Shown here piece by piece: positions 1 through 7,037 of a stretch of DNA of 22,286 nt. The stretch is from DASUZB01 sp036377075. Lineage in GTDB: Bacteria > Actinomycetota > CALGFH01. A model generated the notes under the pieces. The model searched no databases and was not told the DNA's origin. It was given only the letters and a program-made list of their open reading frames with translations. The translations under genes and the position numbers were made by a program. Within the stretch, counting starts at the first letter, position 1. Each line of letters starts with the position of its first letter. Location of the stretch: positions 1 through 22,286 of the forward strand of contig DASUZB010000201.1 in assembly GCA_036377075.1 (NCBI GenBank), written 5' to 3'.

Positions 1-285
1 GAACACGGGTACGAGTTGGATCGCGGGTTCGGTCAGGCTGTAGCGCGCCCGCTGGCCGGCTCGCGTGTCCTCACGGGTGAGCAAGCCCAACTCGACGAGT
101 CGCTTGAGCCGGTCGGCGAGAATATTTGAGGCGATCCCCTCTTCTGAGCCGGCCTGCAGCTCTCGGAAATAGCGGCGGTCTCCGAAGACGATGTCGCGGA
201 GGACGAGCAGGCTCCAGCGATCGCCGAACACCTCGATGCTGGCGTTGATCGGGCACCCCGACCGCGGCTCATGCGCTTCGCCCAT
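1..285 (-). CDS. HxlR-family winged-helix transcriptional regulator (3' part outside window)
   Basis: Reading the minus strand from the ATG at 285-283 gives 95 codons open to the window edge, so the C-terminal end is missing. The protein has the HxlR pattern: an early Cys in 'SGCPINASIEVFGDRW', the helix 'SLLVLRDIVFGDRRYFREL', a recognition-helix region 'GIASNILADRLKRLVELGLL' and a wing ending 'RARYSLTE'. Family members are dimeric regulators that often sense reactive electrophiles or oxidants through the N-terminal Cys; that sensing role is inference here. It is divergent from an MBL-fold hydrolase 76 bp away, which is its most likely target. No Shine-Dalgarno precedes the ATG, but a TAGATT -10-like element lies 9 bp upstream, so the mRNA is probably leaderless. 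Confidence 0.88.
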   Translation of the reverse strand, partial: MGEAHEPRSGCPINASIEVFGDRWSLLVLRDIVFGDRRYFRELQAGSEEGIASNILADRLKRLVELGLLTREDTRAGQRARYSLTEPAIQLVPVF

Positions 286-361
286 ACTGCTTGCAATCTA
301 CCACCGCCAGGTACTACGGTCCCGACAAGCGGTTGCAAACCACAAGCGGAAGGAGCCAGCC
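286..361. promoter_or_regulatory. Divergent promoter/operator region between HxlR gene and MBL hydrolase
   Basis: On the plus strand TTGCAA (291-296) and TACGGT (315-320), 18 bp apart, make a plausible promoter for the hydrolase. On the minus strand TAGATT (295-300) lies just upstream of the HxlR ATG. An imperfect operator-like inverted repeat TACC-N7-GGTA (299-313) overlaps both. The self-palindromic hexamer TTGCAA occurs twice (291-296, 333-338), 42 bp apart, close to four helical turns. Binding by the HxlR protein is inference from position. Confidence 0.4.
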
Positions 362-1180
362 GTGCTGAGGCAGGTCGCGGAGGGTGTGCTGATCCACGAG
401 AGCGAGTTCTGCCAGAGCAACGCCGTTGTCGTGCACGGCCGGGCTGGCGTGTTGCTCATCGACCCCGGGGTGCACGACGACGAAGTCGCCTGCCTCGCGA
501 ACGACCTGTCCGATTCGGGCCAGCCCGTTGTGGCAGGCTTCTCGACGCATCCGCATTGGGATCACCTGCTCTGGCACGCCCGGCTCGGCGCGGCGCCCCG
601 TTACGGCACGGCCCGCTGCGCGGCTACTGCCCGAGATCGGCTGTCGGGCGGGGTGGATGCGGTCGCAAAGGCCGCCGGCATCCCCGAACAGGTACCGCTG
701 GACCTGCTCGGCCTCATCACCGGCCTGCCCGCCGAGACGGCGCAGATTCCCTGGGATGGCCCTCGAGTCCGGATCATCGAGCATCAAGCGCATGCCCCGG
801 GCCATGCGGCGCTGTTGATCGAGGAACGCGGGGTTCTCGTCGCCGGCGACATGCTTTCTGACGTCCTGATTCCGATGCTCGACCTGAACGCCGCTGACCC
901 GATCGAGGACTACCTCGCCGCGCTGCGGCTGCTCGAGGGCGCGGCGGACGACGTCGATGTCCTCGTCCCCGGCCACGGGTCCATCGGCGAAGCTGACCAG
1001 GTACACGCACGGATCGACCAGGATCGCGCGTACGTGCACGCCCTGCGGGACGCCCATGATCCCAGCGACCCGCGGGTCGGCCCATCGGCCAGGGACGGCT
1101 GGGACTGGGTGGCCGGCGTGCACGAACGGCAACTCCAGGGCCTCGGCCGAAGAAGCGAGCGCGACGGGACGCCCGGATAG
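362..1180 (+). CDS. MBL-fold metallo-hydrolase
   Basis: This 272-aa protein has the metallo-beta-lactamase superfamily metal site: THPHWDH at residues 62-68 (HxHxDH), His148 in 'APGHAAL', Asp163 in 'VAGDM', and a late His in 'VPGHGSIG'. These residues would bind two metal ions, usually zinc, and activate water for hydrolysis. The substrate cannot be read from sequence. There is no signal peptide, so it is cytoplasmic. I chose the GTG at 362 because GGAAGGAG (348-355) sits 6 nt before it; the frame is open further upstream but runs across the divergent promoter. Its partner HxlR gene suggests induction by a small reactive compound, perhaps glyoxalase II-like or lactonase-like detoxification (inference). 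Confidence 0.85.
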   Translation: MLRQVAEGVLIHESEFCQSNAVVVHGRAGVLLIDPGVHDDEVACLANDLSDSGQPVVAGFSTHPHWDHLLWHARLGAAPRYGTARCAATARDRLSGGVDAVAKAAGIPEQVPLDLLGLITGLPAETAQIPWDGPRVRIIEHQAHAPGHAALLIEERGVLVAGDMLSDVLIPMLDLNAADPIEDYLAALRLLEGAADDVDVLVPGHGSIGEADQVHARIDQDRAYVHALRDAHDPSDPRVGPSARDGWDWVAGVHERQLQGLGRRSERDGTPG

Positions 1181-1303
1181 AGATCCGCTTTCGACACAAG
1201 ACGACCACGCCGCTCGCAGCGGGACTTCCCGGTCGGCCTCAAGGCGCTGGTGGCCGAGCGGTTCGGTACTTCCCGGGTGGTGCGGCTTGGTTGAGGTGGG
1301 CTA

Positions 1304-1319
1304 GGTCGCCGTCGCGACC
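1304..1319. terminator. Hairpin between convergent genes
   Basis: A perfect 6-bp inverted repeat GGTCGC/GCGACC with a 4-nt loop lies between the end of the plus-strand hydrolase (1180) and the end of the minus-strand ferritin-like gene (1369). There is no T-tract on either side, so termination is only suggested by position. The rest of 1181-1368 shows no gene I can support. Confidence 0.3.
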
Positions 1320-1368
1320 GCGGCGGTGAGGAGCGCGAGCGCGGCGGCTGGGCCGAGCCCGGTGGTCT

Positions 1369-2364
1369 TCACGGCCCGGGGTCCGGCGGGTCCAGTGGGC
1401 TGCCTGACGCGTCGACCACGACGAACGGGGGTCCGGCGCCTTGCCGGATCATGCGCTCGGCCGCGCCGCCGAGGGCGAACATCTTGCTGACGGCGGCGCT
1501 GAGGGCATCGCTGCCACCGCCGCTCCACGCCCGCTCGAGGTCGCCGAGCATGTCGCTGTACAGGCGGTTGAACCGCGTCGCCGCCGGCGCCGTCGGGTCG
1601 GCCGGTGCGACCGTCCGGACGGCCGGCATCTGGACGGCGTCACCGGTGTAGGTGAACGGGCTCGTCCGGGTGAGCCGGTGGCCATGAGCGATCTCGCCGA
1701 ACTGGTAGAAATGGGCAAGCTCGTCTGGGTTGGCGCGGTTTTCGAACGGTGCCGCCGACGTCCCCTCGCCCTGGCGCTTGATCAGGTCGATCCCTGCGCG
1801 CACGTCGTCGGGGTTTGCGACGACGAACGAGCCCTTGAAGAAGAAGGGGTCGTCCAGGTCGATCTGCCTGCTGCTGGAGAAGTCCGTGGAGCGGGCCTCG
1901 AAGGCCCGTTGCACCGCGTCGTAGAACTCGCCGATGAGCGTTGAGTGGGATGGCTGGAAATCGGGATCGTCGACCAGGTGCGCGGCCGGTTCCTCGATCG
2001 CCATGAACGTCCGGAGCAACAGGTCGCGGGAGAGCGGTTCGAGCGCGACCGGCAGGCCCTCGTGGATGTGCTTGGGAAGGTGTGTCGGGTACCTGGGCGC
2101 CGCCCGCACGATGCTCGGCTGGCCGCCGATCGCGGCCAGCAGGTTGCAGGCGATGCCCATGTGCAGCATCTCCTCCTTGGCGATGTCGACGATCACGTCG
2201 CGGGTACCCGAAGGATCCTGGTTGGCGTCGATCGACCACGCCGCGTACAGGTATGGCGGGATGGTGCTCATCTCCAGCTCGACGGCCGCCTGCAGGCCTT
2301 CCTCGAGCCACCGGTCGTCGCGCTGGTGTGCCGGTACCGCCATCAGGCGGGCGAGCGCTTGCAT
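1369..2364 (-). CDS. Ferritin-like protein of the VioB/RebD (iminophenyl-pyruvate dimer synthase) type
   Basis: The 331-aa protein opens with a di-metal four-helix pattern: 'AAVELEMSTIPPYLYA' (Glu in helix 1), 'IAKEEMLHMGIACNLLAAIGG' (ExxH), later 'AIEEPA', and 'DELAHFYQFGEIAHGH', which matches the E-HxxF-EI stretch typical of this ferritin-like domain. In violacein and rebeccamycin synthesis this domain occurs in enzymes that couple two indole-pyruvate imines, but many stand-alone homologues have no known substrate and I do not assign that reaction. AAGGAGG lies 4 nt before the ATG. It follows the glutamine-synthetase-like gene by 57 nt on the same strand, so they are probably one transcript. 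No signal peptide is visible. Confidence 0.82.
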   Translation of the reverse strand: MQALARLMAVPAHQRDDRWLEEGLQAAVELEMSTIPPYLYAAWSIDANQDPSGTRDVIVDIAKEEMLHMGIACNLLAAIGGQPSIVRAAPRYPTHLPKHIHEGLPVALEPLSRDLLLRTFMAIEEPAAHLVDDPDFQPSHSTLIGEFYDAVQRAFEARSTDFSSSRQIDLDDPFFFKGSFVVANPDDVRAGIDLIKRQGEGTSAAPFENRANPDELAHFYQFGEIAHGHRLTRTSPFTYTGDAVQMPAVRTVAPADPTAPAATRFNRLYSDMLGDLERAWSGGGSDALSAAVSKMFALGGAAERMIRQGAGPPFVVVDASGSPLDPPDPGP

Positions 2365-2421
2365 GCCGCCTCCTTCGACTGCACGAGGTGCGGGAACGCT
2401 GGGCCGGCTGACCGCGGGCGG

Positions 2422-3837
2422 TCAGAACTTCATCAGGTGGTGGCGGCACTCGAAGGCGGCGTCGCCGGCGCCGAAGGCGGCGGCCTCGGAGCGCTTGACG
2501 GCGAGGTAGGCGGTGCGCCGCAGCGGGCCGAGGGCCGCCATGAGGAGCTCGTCGCGTTCCAGCGCGTCGAGGGCGGCGGACAGGGAGTCGGGCAGCCGCT
2601 GGATGCCGCGGCGGCGCCTGGTGCTGTTCGACATCGTGCCCGGGTCGACCTCGACCGGCTTGCCGGGGTCGAGCTTGCTGCGGATGCCGTCGAGGCCGGC
2701 GTGGATCACGGCGCCGAGGGCGAGGTAGGGGTTGCCGGTCGAGTCGGACGGCTTGAGCTCCAGGTTGCAGGAGGCCTCGTCCGCGCCCCACAGGCGCGAG
2801 GGGATGCGCACCGCCGCCTCGCGGTTGTCCGGTCCGTAGCAGGTGAACGCGCTCGACCAGGAGTGCGGTACCAGGCGCCGGTAGCTGTTGGCGCTGGCGG
2901 CGGTGAGCGCGAGCAGGCCGGGGAGGTGGGCGAGGACGCCGGCGACGAACTGGTAGCCGAGGCTGGACAGGCCGTAGCGGTCGTCGGCGTCGTAGAGCAG
3001 GTTGCGGCCGCTCGGCTGGCCGTCCGGGCCGGCCTCCCAGAGTGAGAAGTGCAGGTGGGTGCCGTTGCCGGCCTGGTCGGGCAGGGGCTTGGGGGCGAGG
3101 GTGGCCCACAGGCCCTGCCGGCGGGCGACCCCGCGGACCGTCTCGCGGTAGGCGACCTGGTTGTCGGCGGCGCGTAGCGCGGGGGCGTGGCGGATGGACA
3201 GCTCCTGCTGGCCGTGGCCGAGCTCGGGGTAGTACTGCTCGACCTCGAGGCCCTGCGCCTCGAGCGCGCGCACCAGCTCGACGGCGTAGTCGTGGGCCTG
3301 GCCGAAGCCGGTCGAGGAGAAGCAGAGGCTCTCGTCGACCGGGACCAGCCGGTCCTCCCCACCGTCCGCGTCGGGCTCGAGGCGGCCGAGGGTGAACTCC
3401 GGCTCGAACGCTCCGACCAGCGCGATGCCCTCGGCGGCGAGCGCCGCGACGGCCTGCTTGAGGAAGCTGCGCGGGCACGCCTCCCATGGCTGCCCGTCGA
3501 GGCGGACCAGGTCGGCGGCCATGGCGCCGGCGCCGGGCGCGTACGGCAGGACGGCGAAGGTGGCCGGGTCGGGCACCAGGCGGACCTCCCCCGCCGGGCC
3601 CATGCCCTCGACCGGCTGCAGCTGGTCGAGCATGCTCATCGCCTGCATGGCGACGGTCAGCCCGATGCCGGCGGCGATGCGCTCGGCCAGCCGGGCGCGG
3701 GAGACCGCCTTGCCGCGCACGATGCCGGCGTGGTCGACGTACAGGAACCTGACCAGCGCGAGGTCGGCCGCCTCGGCCGCCTCGACCACCCGGTCGGCGG
3801 CCGACTTGCCGGCCCCCTGCCCCTTCTTCTTGGCCAT
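2422..3837 (-). CDS. Glutamine synthetase-like gamma-glutamyl ligase
   Basis: At 471 aa it has the full class I GS layout. After an N-terminal beta-grasp region ('LVRFLYVDHAGIVRGKAV') come the metal/ATP-site signatures: 'FEPEF' (ExE), 'PELGHGQQELSIRHA' (two Glu seven residues apart) and 'GNGTHLHFSL' (catalytic-loop His). It departs from true GlnA: the usual GYEAP stretch reads 'PHSWSSAF', the glutamate-binding Arg of the E-x-R motif is Lys in 'LELKPSD', and no adenylylation-site Tyr segment is seen. These features fit GS-like ligases that join glutamate to amines rather than the housekeeping ammonia-assimilating enzyme; the amine is unknown. The ATG is preceded by GAGGAGG at 4 nt. The Lys/Gly-rich first 12 residues are unusual. 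Confidence 0.87.
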   Translation of the reverse strand: MAKKKGQGAGKSAADRVVEAAEAADLALVRFLYVDHAGIVRGKAVSRARLAERIAAGIGLTVAMQAMSMLDQLQPVEGMGPAGEVRLVPDPATFAVLPYAPGAGAMAADLVRLDGQPWEACPRSFLKQAVAALAAEGIALVGAFEPEFTLGRLEPDADGGEDRLVPVDESLCFSSTGFGQAHDYAVELVRALEAQGLEVEQYYPELGHGQQELSIRHAPALRAADNQVAYRETVRGVARRQGLWATLAPKPLPDQAGNGTHLHFSLWEAGPDGQPSGRNLLYDADDRYGLSSLGYQFVAGVLAHLPGLLALTAASANSYRRLVPHSWSSAFTCYGPDNREAAVRIPSRLWGADEASCNLELKPSDSTGNPYLALGAVIHAGLDGIRSKLDPGKPVEVDPGTMSNSTRRRRGIQRLPDSLSAALDALERDELLMAALGPLRRTAYLAVKRSEAAAFGAGDAAFECRHHLMKF

Positions 3838-3994
3838 GCCGCCTCCTCACGCCGCAGCCGCCACCTTCCCGGCACAGCCTGGTGGCGCGTGGCTTTCGTA
3901 GCACACCGCCAAAGCGGCGTACAGGGCATCGGTAGGCATGGGGCACGGACGGCTCCGGTTGCGCCGGGGGTGGCGGCTGGATAGCGTCCGGTGC

Positions 3995-5368
3995 ATGCGC
4001 CCCACCGACCGTCGTCGCGTGCTGATGGCGCTGTTCTTCTTCCCGCGGGGCGGTTCCGCCCACGCGGCCCGGCTGCTCGCCGGCGCGCTGCCCGCCAGCG
4101 GCTGGGAGGTGGCGATCGCGGCCGGGTCGCTCGGCGCCGCCGGCGAGCCCACCCACGCCGCGAGCTTCTACGCCGGCCTGGACGTCACCGCGGTCGACTA
4201 CGGCGCCGGCCTGGGGGCGGCCGACCCGCCTGCCGGCGCGGTCCCGTTCCAGCCCTCCTACGAGGACCGGCCGGGCGCGCCCGACCGGGTCTTCGCCGCC
4301 GTCGGCGACCGTGCCTACGAGCGCCTGGTCGAGGCCTGGGAGCAGGCCCTCGGGCGCGCCGGCGCCGGCCGCGCCGACGTGCTCCACCTGCACCACCTGA
4401 CGCCGGTCAACGAGGCCGCCGCGCGGGCGTTCCCGCAGGTTCCCGTGCTCGGCCAGCTCCACGGCACCGAGCTCGGGATGCTGCGGGAGATCGGGGCGGC
4501 GCCGCGGCGCTGGCCGCACGCTGACGCCTGGGTGAAGCGGCTGCGGCGCTGGGCCGCCGGCTGCGACCGCCTGATGGTGCCGACGCGGGACGCGGCCGAG
4601 CGGGCCGGGCGCCTGCTCGGCGTCGAACCCGACCAGATCCTCCAGGTGCCGAACGCGGTCGACCTGGGGCAGTTCCAGCCCGGGCCGCTGGCTGCCGCGG
4701 ACCGCCTGGCCCACTGGCGCCGCTGGCTGGTGGAGGACCCGCAGGGTTGGGACCACTCCGGGGTGCCGGGCAGCGTCCGCTACCACGAGGAGGACCTGGC
4801 CGCGATCGCGGCCGGCGGCCCGGTGCTGCTGTACGTGGGCCGCTTCACCGCGGTCAAGCGGGTGCCGCTGCTGGTGCGGGCGTACGCCCAGGCGCGGCGG
4901 CGCTTCGCGGTGCGCGCGCCGCTGGTGCTCCTCGGCGGCTTCCCGGGCGAGTTCGAGGAGCGCCACCCGCTCGACGAGGTCCGCGACCTCGGGGTGCCCG
5001 ACGTGTTCCTGGCCGGCTGGCGGCCCCACGGCCTGCTGCCCGCGGCGCTGAACGCCGCCGACCTGCTGGTCCTGCCGTCGGTCCGCGAGCAGTTCGGCCT
5101 GGTGCTGATCGAGGCGATGGCCTGCGGCCTGCCGGTGGTCGCGGTGGACGCCCACGGCCCCGCCGGCATCGTCGACCCCGGCCAGAGCGGCTGGCTGGTG
5201 CCCCCCGACGACCAGGACGCGCTCGCCGACGCCCTGGTCGACGCCGTCAACGACGCGGCCGAGCGGCGCCGCCGCGGCGCGGAGGCGCGCGAGGCCGCCG
5301 GCCGCTACTCCCACGCCGCCGTCGCCCGCGCGGTCGCCCGCGCCTACCAGGACCTGGCCAGCGGCTGA
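3995..5368 (+). CDS. GT4-family glycosyltransferase
   Basis: The 457-aa protein is a GT-B retaining glycosyltransferase. The N-terminal half has the nucleotide-free acceptor-side fold ('ALFFFPRGGSAHAARLLAGAL', 'VLHLHHLTPVNEAA', 'LGQLHGTELGML'). The C-terminal half has the donor-side signatures 'LYVGRFTAVKRVPLLVRAY' and EQFGLVLIE, the EX7E motif of GT4 enzymes, followed by 'AMACGLPVVAVDA'. It would transfer a sugar from a nucleotide donor onto an unknown acceptor, at the cytoplasmic face. No membrane helix is evident. The start is uncertain: ATG 3995 is chosen; GTG 4019 is also in frame, and no clear ribosome site precedes either. The 157-bp divergent gap to the GS-like gene must hold both promoters, but I see no convincing element. 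Confidence 0.88.
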   Translation: MRPTDRRRVLMALFFFPRGGSAHAARLLAGALPASGWEVAIAAGSLGAAGEPTHAASFYAGLDVTAVDYGAGLGAADPPAGAVPFQPSYEDRPGAPDRVFAAVGDRAYERLVEAWEQALGRAGAGRADVLHLHHLTPVNEAAARAFPQVPVLGQLHGTELGMLREIGAAPRRWPHADAWVKRLRRWAAGCDRLMVPTRDAAERAGRLLGVEPDQILQVPNAVDLGQFQPGPLAAADRLAHWRRWLVEDPQGWDHSGVPGSVRYHEEDLAAIAAGGPVLLYVGRFTAVKRVPLLVRAYAQARRRFAVRAPLVLLGGFPGEFEERHPLDEVRDLGVPDVFLAGWRPHGLLPAALNAADLLVLPSVREQFGLVLIEAMACGLPVVAVDAHGPAGIVDPGQSGWLVPPDDQDALADALVDAVNDAAERRRRGAEAREAAGRYSHAAVARAVARAYQDLASG

Positions 5369-5448
5369 GCACCGCCGTGGCTCCGGGCGCGCCGTTCCCG
5401 GCGGACGGCCATCACCCTCAACTACAGCTCGAGCCTTTGGGGAGGACC

Positions 5449-6054
5449 ATGGACCAGCCGATCGACCTCGCCGCCGTGCCGATGCCGTTGCGCTGGCTGC
5501 GCGAGCCGCTGCGCTGGCACAGCGGCGACGGTGCCTCGCTGACGATCGTGGCCGGTGGGCGCACCGACCTGTTCGTCGACCCTGGCGGCGGGAGCGAGGT
5601 CCGCAACGCTCCGTGCCTGGTCGGGCTGCCGGGCGGCGACTTCCACCTCAGCGCGAGGGTCACGGTCGAGCTCGGCGCCACCTTCGACGCCGGCGTCCTG
5701 CTGCTGCACGCGCACGACCGCGCCTGGGCCAAGCTCTGCCTGGAGCGCTCGCCGCAGGGCCGGCCGATGGTCGTCTCGGTGGTGACCCGGGGCGTCTCGG
5801 ACGACTGCAACTCGATGGTGGTCGACGGCCACCAGGTGTGGCTACGGGTCGCCCGCCTGGGCGCGGCGTTCGCCTTCCACGCCTCGACCGACGGGACCTA
5901 CTGGCAGCTGGTGCGGTACTTCGCGCTGGACGAGGCCGAGCGGACCGCGGTCGGCTTCCTGGCGCAGTCCCCCACCGGCGGCGGCTGCAGCGCCACCTTC
6001 GACCAGATCCGCTACACCCCGCGGCGCCTGGAAGAGCTGCGCGACGGCCGGTGA
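5449..6054 (+). CDS. DUF1349-type concanavalin-like protein
   Basis: This 201-aa protein starts at an ATG with GGGGAGGA 3 nt upstream. It has the layout of the DUF1349 family (beta-sandwich, concanavalin A-like): 'PLRWLREPLRWHSGDGASLTI', 'TDLFVDPGGG', 'FDAGVLLLHAHDRAWAKLCLE', 'VSVVTRGVSDDCNSMVV', 'WLRVARLGAAFAFHASTDG' and 'VGFLAQSPTGGGCSATFD'. Members are soluble cytoplasmic proteins of roughly 200 aa, some annotated as regulators of enolase or laminin-G-like; carbohydrate binding is suspected but unproven. It lies 80 nt downstream of the glycosyltransferase on the same strand, so co-transcription is possible. Confidence 0.8.
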   Translation: MDQPIDLAAVPMPLRWLREPLRWHSGDGASLTIVAGGRTDLFVDPGGGSEVRNAPCLVGLPGGDFHLSARVTVELGATFDAGVLLLHAHDRAWAKLCLERSPQGRPMVVSVVTRGVSDDCNSMVVDGHQVWLRVARLGAAFAFHASTDGTYWQLVRYFALDEAERTAVGFLAQSPTGGGCSATFDQIRYTPRRLEELRDGR

Positions 6055-6067
6055 CGGCAGTCACCGG
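6048..6067 (+). terminator. Stem-loop overlapping the DUF1349 stop codon
   Basis: CCGGTGAC and GTCACCGG form a perfect 8-bp stem around the 4-nt loop GGCA; the TGA stop is inside the left arm. A second short hairpin CTGCC-N5-GGCAG followed by TTT occurs at 6146-6163. Either could end transcription ahead of parA; neither has a long T-tract. Confidence 0.4.
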
Positions 6068-6242
6068 AGAGAGCAAGTCTCGCTACGGCCGCCCCGCGTC
6101 GATGTCGGATCCGGAGGCGAATCGCCCGCTACGTCTACAGCCGTCCTGCCTGCGGGGCAGTTTCCGCTTCCTCCCACGCGACGGGGTCGCACTGTTGTAC
6201 GCTGCCGCCAGCCAGGAAGCCTCTCGTCCGAGGTGGGTGCCC

Positions 6243-7037
6243 GTGCGACGAGTTGCCGTCGCGAACCAAAAGGGCGGTGTCGGGAAGACCACCACGGTGG
6301 TGAACCTCGGCGCCGCGCTGGCCGAACTCGGCCGCCGCGTCCTCGTTATCGACCTCGACCCCCAGGCCAACGCGAGCACCTGGCTCGGGACGGTCGACGC
6401 CCGCGCCCTCTACGAGGTCTTCGAGAACGGCGCTCCGCTGGAGAAGGCCGTCCGGGAGACCGGCGTGGACGGCCTCGACCTGGTGCCGTCCTCGTCGTGG
6501 ATGACCCGGGCCGAGCGCAACGCCGCCACCCAGGCGGGCGCCGAGATGATCCTGCGCCAGGCGATCGACGAGCTGCCGCCCGACGTCTGGGACGTGATCA
6601 TGGTGGACTGCCCGCCGGCGCTCGGGCTGCTGTCCTACTCGGCCCTGACGGCCGCCACCGAGGTGCTGATCCCCGTCCAGACCAGGGTCATGCCCCTGGC
6701 CGGGCTGGTCGCGCTGAACCAGACGATCGATACCGTGCGGCTGCGCCTCAACCGCCGGCTCAGCCTGGGGGCGGTGCTCGCCTGCCAGGTCAACCCGACC
6801 ACGCTGTCCCGGGAGGTGCTCGACGCCCTGCGCGAGCGCTTCGGCGACGTGGTGATGCGCTCGACCATCCGCGAGAGCGTGCGGGTGGCCGAGGCACCGG
6901 GGCACCGCCAACCGGTGATCACCTACGCACCCAGCAGCACCGCGGCGGCCGACTACCGCGCCGCCGCGGAGGAGTTCGATGCGAGGAGCAGCGCGCATGG
7001 TCAGGCGCAAGCGGATGGGCGGGTTCAACGCGCTTGA
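6243..7037 (+). CDS. ParA/Soj-like partitioning ATPase
   Basis: The 264-aa protein starts with a deviant Walker A motif, KGGVGKTT at residues 10-17, with the signature Lys10. It continues with switch I/A' 'VLVIDLDPQANAS' (33-45) and Walker B 'VIMVDCPPALG' (118-128). ParA proteins form ATP-dependent dimers that bind DNA non-specifically and are released by a partner's N-terminal peptide, moving plasmids, chromosomes or protein cargos. There is no N-terminal HTH. The GTG at 6243 has AGG at 6231-6233; GTG 6237 is an in-frame alternative. TACGCT at 6198-6203 could be its -10 element. The 188-bp upstream gap contains several short inverted repeats. It is not next to parB, rsmG or other origin-region genes, so it is an accessory ParA. 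Its 3' end overlaps the next gene by 41 nt. Confidence 0.93.
   Translation: MRRVAVANQKGGVGKTTTVVNLGAALAELGRRVLVIDLDPQANASTWLGTVDARALYEVFENGAPLEKAVRETGVDGLDLVPSSSWMTRAERNAATQAGAEMILRQAIDELPPDVWDVIMVDCPPALGLLSYSALTAATEVLIPVQTRVMPLAGLVALNQTIDTVRLRLNRRLSLGAVLACQVNPTTLSREVLDALRERFGDVVMRSTIRESVRVAEAPGHRQPVITYAPSSTAAADYRAAAEEFDARSSAHGQAQADGRVQRA

Noticed and set aside
1195..1296. Frame reading RDFPVGLKALVAERFGTSRVVRLG before a stop, as a gene remnant
   Set aside because: Protein-like composition, but no family recognised, no start and too short to support.
1640..5314. A 1224-codon minus-strand open frame
   Set aside because: It crosses three real genes on both strands in wrong frames and is low-complexity Arg/Gly/Ala/Pro; an artefact of high GC.
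6243..7037. Chromosomal parA of the origin region
   Set aside because: No parB with HTH, parS-like site, rsmG, rnpA or other origin genes are nearby, and the partner is an RHH protein.
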